A stretch of 64,000 nt of DNA from NCBI GenBank assembly GCA_027487775.1, contig JAIYCY010000009.1, forward strand, positions 20,914 to 84,913, in the 5' to 3' direction. Shown one piece after another: positions 7,245 to 16,053 of the stretch (position 1 is the stretch's first letter; every line of letters begins with the position of its first letter). This DNA comes from Planctomycetaceae bacterium. Its GTDB lineage: Bacteria > Planctomycetota > Phycisphaerae > Tepidisphaerales > Tepidisphaeraceae. Below the pieces are notes generated by a model. It saw nothing but the letters and a program-made list of their open reading frames with translations, was not told the origin of the DNA and made no database searches. Position numbers and translations under genes: made by a program.

Positions 7245-10220
7245 ATGCCGAGTGAACTTGCCAAATCGTATGACGCCCGTCAGGTGGAAGCCGAAATCCA
7301 GCCGCTCTGGGATGCGGCGCGCTGCTGGCACGCCGAGCCTGATCCATCGAAGAAGCCATTTGTGATCGTGATCCCGCCTCCCAACGTGACGGCTGCGCTT
7401 CACCTGGGGCATGCGCTAAACAACACCGTGCAAGACATCCTCGTCCGCTGGCACCGCATGCTCGGAGACAATGCCGTCTGGATTCCCGGAACCGATCACG
7501 CAGGCATCGCCACTCAAACCGTCGTCGAGAAGCGCCTGCTCAAGGACGAAGGCAAACGTCGCACCGACTACACACGCGAAGAGTTCGTCGCACGCGTGCA
7601 GGCGTGGAAGGATGAATACGAAGCGAAAATCATCGCGCAGCTCAAGGCGATGGGATGCAGTTGCGATTGGGATCGCACCGCCTTCACGATGGACGCCGAC
7701 CGTTCGGACGCTGTGCGCGAAGCCTTCTTCAGGCTTTTTAGGGATGGCCTGATCTATCGAGGGAAGCGTCTGGTCAACTGGGATCCTGTGACGCAGACGG
7801 CGCTGGCGGATGATGAAGTGGAGATGGAGGAGGTCGACGGCTTTTTCTACTACCTGAAGTACCCGCTCGAAGACGGCAGCGGTCACATCACGGTTGCGAC
7901 GACTCGGCCGGAAACGATGCTGGGTGATACTGCGGTGGCGATCAATCCGAAAGATCCGCGGGCCGCTGACCTGCGCGGTAAGCGCGTCGTGTTGCCGATC
8001 GTCGGCCGCGTCATCCCGATCATCGAAGACGATTACGTCGTCCTGCCCGTCGCCCACGGAGGTGACCCAGCCGACACCAAGGCACAGTTCGCGACCGGGT
8101 TCCTCAAGGTCACGCCTGCACACGATCCGAATGACGAACAGCTGGGCATCCGACACAAGCTCGAAGTCATCAACGTGATGGCACCCGATGCGCGCATCAG
8201 CCGCGATCACGGCTGGCACGATTTCGGCCAGCACCAAAGGTGCGCGGTCGGCTGCGACGCGACACTCCACGCACTCATCGGCCAATCCCGCGAACAAGCG
8301 AGGGAAACCGTCGTCAAGTGGCTCAAGGATCACAACCTCCTCGAGGAGAAAAAGCCCTATCGCCACAGCGTCGGTCACAGCTATCGCAGCCACGTGCCGA
8401 TCGAGCCGTATCTGAGCGATCAGTGGTACATCGCGGTGCAGAAGCCCATCCCCTCGCTCGCATCCGATCCTGCGCATCAGGGTCACGTCGAAGGCACCAC
8501 CGTGCCCAAGGCCAGCCTCGCCGGGCTCGCGTTGACCGCCCTTCGCGAGCGTGGTCTGGACTTTGTGCCCGAACGCTACGAGAAGACATACGAAACCTGG
8601 AACGCCAACCTCCGTGACTGGTGCATCAGCCGCCAGCTTTGGTGGGGACATCGCATTCCGATCTGGCACAAGGATGGTCAGTATCATCTCGAACCCGTTG
8701 ATGGCGCAACGCAAGATCCCGACGTTCTCGACACCTGGTTCAGCAGCGCGCTCTGGCCGCTCTCGACACTGGGCTGGCCCAGCGCGGACGCGCCGGAGCT
8801 GCGCTCCTGGAACCCAACATCCGTCCTCTGCACCGCGCGCGAGATCATCACGCTCTGGGTCAGCCGTATGGTGATGTTCAATCGCTATCTCCGCGCCGAT
8901 GCCGACGCGCCGTTGCCATTCAAGGATGTGTTCATCCACGCGATGATCCAGGACGGTCACGGCCAGAAGATGAGCAAGTCGCTCGGCAATGGCGTGGATC
9001 CGCTCGACATCATCGCCTCGCACGGCACAGACGCGATGCGCTTCACGCTCTGCTCGATGACGACCCACACGCAGGACGTGCGACTGCCCGTCGATTGCAT
9101 AGATCCTCACACGGGCGAAACCGTCACGCCCAAATACGTGAACGACAGTTCGGGTTATCAGGTTGCCGCGCCCATTCAGGAGTACAAGGGCAAAAGGTTC
9201 GCGAGCAGTTACGGGCAGATCACCGGCACCGCGCCCGCCGATCTTCCTGTGGCACGCAACACATCATCGAAGTTCGATCTTGGTAAGGCGTTCTGCAACA
9301 AGCTCTGGAACGCCGCCCGCTTCGTGATGATGCAACTCGGATCCGCCGACGCTTCGACGCCTTCATCGGATGACACGCACTGGAGCGTCATCGATCGCTG
9401 GCTCATTTCGCGTCTGGTCCGCACGATCGAGCAGTCGAATCAGTCGCTGGCTGATTACCGGTTCGATCAGTACGCCAAGGCCTGTTACGATTTTGTCTGG
9501 CGCGACTACTGCGACTGGTATCTCGAAGCAGCCAAGCCCGCGATGCGTGACCCGGCCCGCCGTGCGTCCACCGCACGCGTCCTCGCTACGGCGCTTGACG
9601 TCGCACTTCGCCTCATGCACCCCGCGATCCCGTTCGTCACGGAAAAACTCTACACCGCCCTTCGTGACACAGGCGCACGCGTCGGCATCGATGATCGTCT
9701 GCCCTGCGATCGCTCGTCAAACAGCCCTTGCATGACGTCCGCGTATCCGATCTTGAGCCATGAGGCCAAGTCGTTGCTCGATGAGCAGGCCGAATCGACG
9801 ATCGAAAAGCTCCAAGCGATCGTGAGCGCGATTCGCGAGCTGCGCAACAGCCAGAAGCTCGATCCAAAGAGAAAGCTTCCTGTAACCATCCAGGCGCCGC
9901 CTGATTTGGCGGCCCAGATTCTGGACAATCGCGAGTTCGTCGAGGGGCTTTCCCAGTGCGTGCTCGAGTCGGTCGGTTCAGACGCCACGGAGCCGCCCAG
10001 CAGCGCCAAGACCACAGCGGCGGGCTGCACAATCTTCATCGCGGGCGTTGTTGACGCGTCGAGCAGCGACAAGAGGCGATCTGAGCTTGAGAAGACGATC
10101 TCCGCCCTGCGCGGACGTCTTTCCAACGAGTCTTACATCGCCAAAGCGCCCGCCAAACTTGTCGACGAGAAGCGTCAGCAACTCGCCGACGCCGAGCGTG
10201 AATTGCAGCAACTCATCTGA
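7245..10220 (+). CDS. valS: Valyl-tRNA synthetase
   Basis: This 991-residue class Ia synthetase charges tRNA-Val. The HIGH-type motif is LHLGHALNN near residue 52, followed by IPGTDHAGIATQ. The editing (CP1) domain has TTRPETMLGDTAVA and HDPNDEQLG. The zinc/catalytic part has NLRDWCISRQLWWGHRIPIW, and the KMSKSLGN signature is near residue 575. The anticodon-binding domain starts around NKLWNAARF, and the C-terminus is the usual coiled-coil arm (LEKTISALRGRLSNESYIAKAP). About 60 residues between VRLPVD and LGKAFCNKLW (about 9094-9290) are not in common bacterial ValS. The start at 7245 fits the family. It is 96 bp downstream of the M48 gene. Confidence 0.97.
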   Translation: MPSELAKSYDARQVEAEIQPLWDAARCWHAEPDPSKKPFVIVIPPPNVTAALHLGHALNNTVQDILVRWHRMLGDNAVWIPGTDHAGIATQTVVEKRLLKDEGKRRTDYTREEFVARVQAWKDEYEAKIIAQLKAMGCSCDWDRTAFTMDADRSDAVREAFFRLFRDGLIYRGKRLVNWDPVTQTALADDEVEMEEVDGFFYYLKYPLEDGSGHITVATTRPETMLGDTAVAINPKDPRAADLRGKRVVLPIVGRVIPIIEDDYVVLPVAHGGDPADTKAQFATGFLKVTPAHDPNDEQLGIRHKLEVINVMAPDARISRDHGWHDFGQHQRCAVGCDATLHALIGQSREQARETVVKWLKDHNLLEEKKPYRHSVGHSYRSHVPIEPYLSDQWYIAVQKPIPSLASDPAHQGHVEGTTVPKASLAGLALTALRERGLDFVPERYEKTYETWNANLRDWCISRQLWWGHRIPIWHKDGQYHLEPVDGATQDPDVLDTWFSSALWPLSTLGWPSADAPELRSWNPTSVLCTAREIITLWVSRMVMFNRYLRADADAPLPFKDVFIHAMIQDGHGQKMSKSLGNGVDPLDIIASHGTDAMRFTLCSMTTHTQDVRLPVDCIDPHTGETVTPKYVNDSSGYQVAAPIQEYKGKRFASSYGQITGTAPADLPVARNTSSKFDLGKAFCNKLWNAARFVMMQLGSADASTPSSDDTHWSVIDRWLISRLVRTIEQSNQSLADYRFDQYAKACYDFVWRDYCDWYLEAAKPAMRDPARRASTARVLATALDVALRLMHPAIPFVTEKLYTALRDTGARVGIDDRLPCDRSSNSPCMTSAYPILSHEAKSLLDEQAESTIEKLQAIVSAIRELRNSQKLDPKRKLPVTIQAPPDLAAQILDNREFVEGLSQCVLESVGSDATEPPSSAKTTAAGCTIFIAGVVDASSSDKRRSELEKTISALRGRLSNESYIAKAPAKLVDEKRQQLADAERELQQLI

Positions 10221-10282
10221 TCTCGCGTCCCCGCCGACTCGATCGTTTAGACGCTTTCCACGCGAGCGGCCTCGCCTTGCGC

Positions 10283-10834
10283 TTACGCGCGCGAAATCAG
10301 CCTTACAGTCATCGATCCGTATCGTCTTTCGTCCACGCTCGGTAGCGCCGGCAGGTCCAGCGTGTCGGCGGAGTCGTGCCTGAACACCACGACGCCCCCT
10401 GCCGCGAGGTGATGCCGTTCGATCAATTCCGCAAGCTTCACGAGTTCGTCAGCCCGCTCGCGTAGAAATCGATAAGGCGGATCAAGAAAGATGACATCGG
10501 CCCGCTCCTCGGGCGCGCGCGACATCACGGAGAAGATGTCTTCGCGAATCACACGACTCTGACCCGCGACTTGAAGCGTCGCGATGTTCTTGATCAATCG
10601 ATCGGCCGTCGGTCGGTGCGACTCAAAGAACGTTGCGTGTCCTGCCCCCCTGCTCAGCGATTCCAGACCAAAACTTCCGGTGCCGGCGAAACAGTCATAC
10701 ACCCTCGCGACGGGAAGGCGCGGCATGAGAATGTCGAAGACCGACTGCTTGACACGGTCGGTCACAGGTCGAGTCTGGTCGCCCTCAGGCGCGAGCAGTT
10801 TCCGCCCGCGAAATTCGCCCGCGATGATCCTCAT
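10283..10834 (-). CDS. rsmD: 16S rRNA (guanine966-N2)-methyltransferase RsmD
   Basis: RsmD methylates G966 of 16S rRNA in the small-subunit precursor. The 183-residue protein shows the family N-terminus MRIIAGEFRGRKLLAPEG and the RPVTDRVKQSVFDIL segment. It has the SAM-binding loop VYDCFAGTGSFGLESLSRGA near residue 65 and the catalytic motif IV DPPY (VIFLDPPYRF) near residue 118. It lies convergent to valS (63 bp between stops) and downstream of tRNA-Cys on the same strand, so the two could share a transcript. Confidence 0.93.
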   Translation of the reverse strand: MRIIAGEFRGRKLLAPEGDQTRPVTDRVKQSVFDILMPRLPVARVYDCFAGTGSFGLESLSRGAGHATFFESHRPTADRLIKNIATLQVAGQSRVIREDIFSVMSRAPEERADVIFLDPPYRFLRERADELVKLAELIERHHLAAGGVVVFRHDSADTLDLPALPSVDERRYGSMTVRLISRA

Positions 10835-10885
10835 AAGTCACTGGAAATGATCGGAAATCGAGCAACTGGCATCGCTCTACCGAAA

Positions 10886-10959
10886 AGGCCGGAGTGGGAT
10901 TCGAACCCACGAATCACGGATTTGCAATCCGCTCCCTTAGTCCACTCGGGCATCCGGCC
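10886..10959 (-). tRNA. tRNA-Cys (GCA)
   Basis: A cloverleaf folds on the minus strand. The acceptor stem is GGCCGGA/TCCGGCC. The anticodon arm is GCGGA-TTGCAAA-TCCGT with anticodon GCA, and the T arm GTGGG-TTCGAAT-CCCAC is perfect. The discriminator base is U, the identity base expected for tRNA-Cys. The 3' CCA is not encoded; T residues follow. It lies 51 bp upstream of rsmD. Confidence 0.95.
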
Positions 10960-11138
10960 GATCGAGTCTCGCAATACTAGATGCATCCGTTCGCTCCATC
11001 AAGTTTCACGCTCGCGCGATCTTCACGCGGCTCATCTGGGTCGCTGTCCGGTTGTTTGCATCCGCTCGGCAATTGTCCAACATCTACGTTCGATCTGATG
11101 ACTGCGAGCGGAGGCAGCATCGGTCTTTGGAGGTTTTC

Positions 11139-12698
11139 ATGTCGTATCTTCTCGGAATCGATGTCGGCACGAGCGGAACCAAGACGCTCGTTTGCGATCT
11201 CAAAGGCAAGGTGCTCGCGACGGCCAGCAGTGATCACACGCTGCTCACGCCAAGGCCCGGGTGGACCGAGCAACATCCGTCCGAGTGGTGGCAGGCGACG
11301 ATCAAGGCGACCCGCGCCGTCCTCAAGCGAGCAAAGATCAAGGGCGACGCGATCCTCGCGGTCGGTTTGTCGGGTCAGATGCACGGCAGCGTCTTCATGG
11401 ACAAGTCTGATCGCGTGATTCGCCCCGCCCTTTTGTGGAACGATCAGCGGACGCAGAAGCAGTGCGACGACATTCTCAAGCGTGCGGGCGGCGAGCGAAA
11501 GATGCTCGCGCTCGTCGGCAATCTTCCGCTCACGGGTTACACCTCGCCGAAGATTCTCTGGCTGCGCGACCAAGAGCCGGGCAACTATAAAAAGCTCGCA
11601 CGTGTCATTCTCCCAAAAGATTACGTTCGCTGGCAGATGACCGGCGAATATGCGACCGATGTCGCCGACGCCAGCGGGATGGCGCTCGTTGATCAAAGGA
11701 CGCGTCGTTGGAGTCGGAAGATGCTTGATCTGTTGGAACTCGATGAAGGCATTCTTCCAACGCTGCTGGAGTCGCCGGAAATCTCGGGTCAGATTCATGC
11801 CGAGGGCGCGCGGCAGCTTGGCCTTAAGGTCGGAACACCCGTCGTCGCCGGCGCGGGCGACGTGATGAGCGGCGCGGTGGGTAACGGCATCGTCGAGACG
11901 GGCATCGTCAACGCCAGTCTGGGAACGAGCGGCGTGCTATGCGCGCATGCCGACTCGCCGACGTTGGACGATCAGCCCGGCGCATCCGCGCAGTCTGCGC
12001 TCGGGCGTGTGGCGACGATGTGTTCTGCCGTGCCGGGCAAGTGGGTCGTCTACGGCTGCATGCTTTCGGCGGCGGGCTCGTTTCAGTGGTACGCTGACGC
12101 GATCGCAACGCTTGAGCACACGATTGCGAAGAAGTCGAAGTCGAGCGTCTTTGACATTCTCGATGCCGAGGCACAAAAGGCCCCGCTCGGCTGCGAAGGG
12201 CTCTTCTTCCTCCCCTACCTGACCGGCGAGCGTTGCCCGCATCCCGACCCGCTTGCGCGTGGCGGATGGATCGGGCTGTCGCGTCGTAGCGATCGGTCGA
12301 TGCTGGTTCGCAGTCTTCTCGAAGGCGTGACGTTCAACATGGGATCGATCCTTTCGATCATGCGTGATGAGATGAAGATTCCCGTGCGCGAGGTGCGCGG
12401 CACGGGCGGTGGGACCAAGAGCAAGCTCTGGCGATCGATGCAGGCAGACATCTACAACGCACCGCTTGTCATTACCAACAGCGAGGAAGGCGGAGCCTAC
12501 GGTGTTGCCCTGCTCGCAGGCGTGGGCGCGGGCATATGGAAAGGCGTCGCCGAGGCGTGCCGCGCTACGATCAAGCCGATCAGTACGACGCGCCCGAACG
12601 CGAAGAATGTCGCGCGTTATGCCAGGCATCATGCCGTCTATGACAAGCTCTACGCGAGCCTGAAGGATCGTTTTGCCGATATGGCCGGCCTCAGTTAG
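11139..12698 (+). CDS. xylB: Xylulokinase (FGGY carbohydrate kinase)
   Basis: The protein is a 519-residue FGGY kinase that phosphorylates D-xylulose to xylulose 5-phosphate. YLLGIDVGTSGTKTLV is the N-terminal ATP/phosphate loop. VGLSGQMHG near residue 83 and ALLWNDQRT are substrate-side motifs typical of XylB, and GAGDVMSGAVGNG and RGTGGGTKSKLWRSMQAD form the second nucleotide-binding half. The start at 11139 is supported by ggagg at 11129-11133. No xylose isomerase or xylose transporter gene is nearby. The downstream exonuclease gene begins within a few bases to 30 bp, so the two may be co-transcribed. Confidence 0.93.
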   Translation: MSYLLGIDVGTSGTKTLVCDLKGKVLATASSDHTLLTPRPGWTEQHPSEWWQATIKATRAVLKRAKIKGDAILAVGLSGQMHGSVFMDKSDRVIRPALLWNDQRTQKQCDDILKRAGGERKMLALVGNLPLTGYTSPKILWLRDQEPGNYKKLARVILPKDYVRWQMTGEYATDVADASGMALVDQRTRRWSRKMLDLLELDEGILPTLLESPEISGQIHAEGARQLGLKVGTPVVAGAGDVMSGAVGNGIVETGIVNASLGTSGVLCAHADSPTLDDQPGASAQSALGRVATMCSAVPGKWVVYGCMLSAAGSFQWYADAIATLEHTIAKKSKSSVFDILDAEAQKAPLGCEGLFFLPYLTGERCPHPDPLARGGWIGLSRRSDRSMLVRSLLEGVTFNMGSILSIMRDEMKIPVREVRGTGGGTKSKLWRSMQADIYNAPLVITNSEEGGAYGVALLAGVGAGIWKGVAEACRATIKPISTTRPNAKNVARYARHHAVYDKLYASLKDRFADMAGLS

Positions 12699-12727
12699 CC
12701 CGAGTGCAACGGTTGTTGATCAACACG

Positions 12728-13618
12728 ATGCAACACGTTCCGTCCACAATCGAAGGCACGCTCGCACGCACACCGCTCGTGGTGATCGATGTCGAGACGA
12801 CCGGCGCGAGCATGGGCGGGGGCGATCGCATGATCGAGCTTGCGATCGTGCGGCTGGAAGGTGGTCGCATCGTCGATCGATTCGAACAGTTGCTGAATCC
12901 CGAGCGACCTCTGCCCGCACACATCACGCGTCTGACGGGTATCGGGCCTGACATGATCGAGGGTCAGCCGACCTTTGCCGATGTCTTGCCGCGTGTGATG
13001 GCGATATGCGAGGGGTGCGTCGTTGCGGGGCATAACGTGCTCTTTGATCTGGGTTTCGTCGGCGGAGAGTTGCGACTTGCGGGCGTGGATCCGTCGCGGT
13101 CGATCGCGCGTGTTCCGGTGCTTGATACCCTTCGCATCGCGCGAAAGACGTTTCAGAAGAAGGGCAACGCACTGCAACTGCTGGCCGACAAGCTCGGGAT
13201 CATTCGGTCGGCTGCCCACCGCGCGATGGCGGATGTTGAGACGACCCTCGCCGTGCTCGATCGGCTGATCGAACCGCTCGGCGGGTGGGAGATCGGATTC
13301 GATGATCTGCTGCGTGCTCAGGGCGGAGACGTTCGCTATCGCCGCGCGACGCTCGGACACGCTGCGGTCTACCCGGCACTGCAGCGTGCGGTCGCTGCGC
13401 GCGGGCCGATCGAGATTCTCTATCAGCCCAAACCCGACGCGCTCGCCGCCTCGATTCATGGCACTGCATCCCCTTCTCCGAGCGTTCGCGCGGTTCATCC
13501 ACTCGGGCTCTCGCAGCAAAGCGACGGCAAGCGTCTCATCGCCCGTCCGGTCGATCAGACCTCGCCGCGCAATTTTTCGGTTGAGCGTATTCTCGCCGTT
13601 CGTTCGAAAGTCGTTTGA
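12728..13618 (+). CDS. DEDDh 3'-5' exonuclease (DnaQ-like) with WYL-like C-terminal domain
   Basis: Residues 1-180 form a DnaQ/epsilon-type exonuclease: Exo I VVIDVETTGA with the Asp-Glu pair, Exo II AGHNVLFDLGFV, and Exo III HRAMADVETT with the His and Asp of the DEDDh type. After this come about 100 residues that resemble a WYL domain: a VYPALQRAVAARGPIEILYQ helix-strand, RAVHPLGLSQ, LIARPVDQ and NFSVERILAV. The ATG at 12728 is chosen over a GTG at 12704. The protein may be a proofreading, RNA-turnover or DNA-repair nuclease. The domain join suggests binding of nucleic acid or a ligand by the WYL-like part. It follows xylB on the same strand. Confidence 0.8.
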   Translation: MQHVPSTIEGTLARTPLVVIDVETTGASMGGGDRMIELAIVRLEGGRIVDRFEQLLNPERPLPAHITRLTGIGPDMIEGQPTFADVLPRVMAICEGCVVAGHNVLFDLGFVGGELRLAGVDPSRSIARVPVLDTLRIARKTFQKKGNALQLLADKLGIIRSAAHRAMADVETTLAVLDRLIEPLGGWEIGFDDLLRAQGGDVRYRRATLGHAAVYPALQRAVAARGPIEILYQPKPDALAASIHGTASPSPSVRAVHPLGLSQQSDGKRLIARPVDQTSPRNFSVERILAVRSKVV

Positions 13619-13646
13619 GCGCATGTTCGCCTCCATCTCAACGGGC

Positions 13647-13680
13647 GCGCTGCGCGATTGCGTCCGCAGGCGCGCAGCGC
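13647..13680. repeat. Dispersed hairpin repeat, copy 1
   Basis: The arms GCGCTGCGCG and CGCGCAGCGC pair over 10 bp around a 14-base loop (13657-13670). An element with identical arms, the same loop length and a shared TGCGTCC in the loop stands at 63092-63125. This points to a REP-like dispersed element rather than a single terminator. Confidence 0.75.
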
Positions 13681-13854
13681 AAAATCCGAAAAGCTTGACA
13701 ATCGTTCAGATTCACATGATTCGGGCGTCGTTCAACGACCGTTTTTGGCACGTCGCCACACACTCGCGCGCACTTTCGGACTCGCTCACGCACGCAAACC
13801 GAGCATTCGCGCACATTGGATCCGGCCGGGACGACAGAAGCCTCGGGGCAGGAT

Positions 13855-14001
13855 GCCACAGAGTCGCAGAGGTCACGGAGCCAAACACGGAGAGGACTGG
13901 TGGAAGAATCAGATAGTTCATCGATAAGTGGAAATCTTGGGATTCAAAACTGTTTCAGCCCTGCTCTGTGTCTTCCTCTGTGATCTCTGAGCCTCCGTGG
14001 C
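13855..14001. repeat. Long imperfect inverted repeat of CACAGAG/CTCTGTG type
   Basis: The left arm (13855-13896) begins GCCACAGAGTCGCAGAGG. The right arm (13960-14001) ends GAGCCTCCGTGGC. Read as reverse complement, the right arm aligns with the left arm over about 42 bases with a few mismatches, with about 63 bp between the arms. Both arms are built of CACAGAG/CACGGAG-like words about 9-10 bp apart. No gene overlaps it. Confidence 0.75.
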
Positions 14002-14016
14002 AACTCTCGCACCGAA

Positions 14017-14919
14017 TCAGAATGCCATCGACGCGCGGAGCGTCTCCAGTCGGGCGTCGAGCCTTTTCTTGTCCGCCTGCGCGAGACCTTCGAGGCTGAA
14101 GCCTGCGATCGTATAGCTGGCGGTCACGGTTCCGTACGCCATGGCGCGGCGAAGCGTGGCAGCGTCGAAACGATCGCTGGCGGTCAGGTAGCCCATCATG
14201 CCGGCGGCGAAGCTATCGCCCGCGCCGGTGGGATCGATGACCTGCTCGGCGGGGTATGCCGGCAGCGTGATGATCTCGTTTCCGACGGCCGCCATCGCGC
14301 CGTGCTCGCCCTTCTTGATGACGACAAACTTGGGCCCCATCGAGATCACCGCGCGGGCCGCGCGAATCATGTTCTTCTCGCCTGTCAAAAGTCGCGCCTC
14401 CCCGTCGTTGAGCACCAGCCCATCGACTTCACGCAAAAGCGCCTTGAGATCATCGCGAGTCGTTTCGATCCAGAGATTCATCGTGTCGGCGACGACGAGC
14501 TTGGCCTGCGTGAGGCTTCTCCGGAAGGCGAGTTGCAACTGAGGGTGCGTGTTGGCAAGGAAGACGTATCGGCTGTCAAGAAACGCCGCCGGGATTTTCG
14601 GCGCCTGCTCGGCGAGCACATTCAGATCGACGCTGACCGTCTGAGCTTCGTTCATGTCCTTCAAGTAAGAGCCGTGCCACCGAAAACTCTTGGAGCCCGC
14701 TCGCGTTTCCAATCCGCTCAGGTCGACCGCGCGTCCCTTGAACAGATTCGCCAGGTCGATGGGATAATCAGGCCCGATCACGCCGACAAGCCGCACAGAT
14801 GCGAACATGCTGGCCGCGTAGGAGAAGTAGACCGCGCTGCCCCCCACCACGCCGTCACGCGTGCCGAACGGTGTCTCGATGGTATCCACGCCGATGCTGC
14901 CAGTGACTAGGAGTGACAT
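14017..14919 (-). CDS. PfkB-family carbohydrate/nucleoside kinase
   Basis: This is a ribokinase-fold kinase of 300 residues. MSLLVTGSIGVDTIETPFG opens the fold and GGSAVYFSYAAS follows. The anion-hole/catalytic motif VIDPTGAGDSFAAGMMGYL near residue 235 contains the catalytic Asp. The ATG at 14919 fits the family start; a TTG nine codons upstream is possible. The substrate cannot be read from sequence: adenosine, ribose and other sugars are all phosphorylated by such proteins. The gene lies downstream of a TIM-barrel epimerase on the same strand, 132 bp away, and the two may act in one sugar route. Confidence 0.85.
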   Translation of the reverse strand: MSLLVTGSIGVDTIETPFGTRDGVVGGSAVYFSYAASMFASVRLVGVIGPDYPIDLANLFKGRAVDLSGLETRAGSKSFRWHGSYLKDMNEAQTVSVDLNVLAEQAPKIPAAFLDSRYVFLANTHPQLQLAFRRSLTQAKLVVADTMNLWIETTRDDLKALLREVDGLVLNDGEARLLTGEKNMIRAARAVISMGPKFVVIKKGEHGAMAAVGNEIITLPAYPAEQVIDPTGAGDSFAAGMMGYLTASDRFDAATLRRAMAYGTVTASYTIAGFSLEGLAQADKKRLDARLETLRASMAF

Positions 14920-15051
14920 AGAGGCGGGAGTCTCGACATCCTGCAAGGATTCGCAAGCTGTCGCATGACAAACAGATCCGTACGCATTGCAGTTTTAGCC
15001 CCGCCCCTATCGCGGAGTGGGTCGTCGTGGATGGACAACGTTCGACCGGCT

Positions 15052-15927
15052 TTATGTCGTGGGGTTTTGGATGAACGGTCCGCCTCGGCAGTGCTTGAGG
15101 TAGGTCATCGCGTGGACCTGCCCGGTCATTTCGTAGTCGTCTTTGTAGACCGGGTCGTGCCAGCCTTCTATATCGATGCTGCCCTGAAATCGGTTCAAGC
15201 GCAGAATGCTGATGATGTCGGTCCAGTTGGTATCGCCGAAGCCGGGATGGCGATGGAAGACATACTGCTCTCCGCCGCGAATGCCCTTGGTGCGGATGAC
15301 ATCCCAGAAGAGGGTTGCGTCCTTGCCGTGAACGTGCCAAACCTTCTTGACGTATTTCCGAAGATTGGGCAGCGGATCGATGAGGCTGACCATCTGATGA
15401 CACGGTTCCCAGCAGAGGCCGACGTTTTCTGGCAGCTCGCCGAAGGCGATATCCCAGTAGGTCGGAGCGTGCATGACATTCCAAGCGGCTGCGTGATTCC
15501 ATCCGCCCATGTCGCAGTTTTCGAAAGCGATCTTCACGCCCTGATCGAGCGCACGCCTGGCAAGCTCCTTCCATACGCGAATGAACTCGGGCATCGCGTC
15601 GGCAACAGGCTTGCCATCGAGTGCGCCGGCAAAGCCGACGACGATGCTGCATCCGAAGTCCTTGGCGTGGTCGATCGTGCGTGCAAAATCACGCCTAGAC
15701 TGCTCGTCGGTCAGAATGTTACCGAAGAGTCCGATGCTGCTGATGACAGCATGGTCGGCCACGGCGTCCTTGACCTGCTTGGCGGTCTCGGTGAGGTCGA
15801 GATCGCCGATGTATTTCCAGTTGTTGATCTGAAAGCTCTCGAAACCGTGGGGCAGAATCTGTTTGATGTAATCGGCCGCGCCGTTCATGCGAACGAGGGT
15901 GCCGATGCGAATGTCAGAATGGTTCAT
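15052..15927 (-). CDS. Sugar phosphate isomerase/epimerase-like TIM-barrel protein
   Basis: The 291-residue protein resembles the xylose-isomerase-like/AP endonuclease 2 superfamily (IolE, hydroxypyruvate isomerase, tagatose epimerase). Candidate metal ligands are Glu in VKIAFENCDMGGW, Glu/His in NVGLCWEPCHQ, His-Val-His in WHVHGKDA and Glu in GSIDIEGWHDP. There is no signal peptide. The ATG at 15927 is chosen because translation further upstream looks like leader sequence; an AAGG lies a few bases before it. The true substrate is unknown. A PfkB-type kinase follows on the same strand. Confidence 0.8.
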   Translation of the reverse strand: MNHSDIRIGTLVRMNGAADYIKQILPHGFESFQINNWKYIGDLDLTETAKQVKDAVADHAVISSIGLFGNILTDEQSRRDFARTIDHAKDFGCSIVVGFAGALDGKPVADAMPEFIRVWKELARRALDQGVKIAFENCDMGGWNHAAAWNVMHAPTYWDIAFGELPENVGLCWEPCHQMVSLIDPLPNLRKYVKKVWHVHGKDATLFWDVIRTKGIRGGEQYVFHRHPGFGDTNWTDIISILRLNRFQGSIDIEGWHDPVYKDDYEMTGQVHAMTYLKHCRGGPFIQNPTT

Positions 15928-16053
15928 CGCCTTGAGACTAGGAGAACGGTCATCTGATCTCAACGTCGGTCTCATGTCCCCATCCGGTTCACCGTGATGC
16001 AAAATCACATGCTTCGAGGCGATGTGTCCACACGACGACGCTGGGTCGCGGCC

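Larger units (their letters stand above)
13619..14016. other. Intergenic region with two repeat elements
   Basis: These 398 bp between the exonuclease gene and the convergent PfkB kinase gene hold no convincing gene. The small frames in it have Cys/Arg-rich, family-less products. The region contains a GC hairpin (13647-13680) and a long imperfect inverted repeat (13855-14001), listed separately. A TTGACA at about 13695 has no good -10 partner. Confidence 0.7.

Noticed and set aside
7416..9110. Long minus-strand frame of 564 codons opposite valS
   Set aside because: It lies wholly opposite a certain synthetase gene, and its product has His/Arg-rich low-complexity composition with no family. 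It is a by-product of GC-rich codon use.
12704..13618. Exonuclease as the true DNA polymerase III epsilon subunit
   Set aside because: The C-terminal part does not look like the alpha-binding region of epsilon but like a WYL domain, so only the exonuclease family is claimed.
13638..13859. 73-codon minus-strand frame with several Cys residues
   Set aside because: It covers the hairpin repeat and has no ribosome site or family; the Cys/Arg content follows from repeat DNA.
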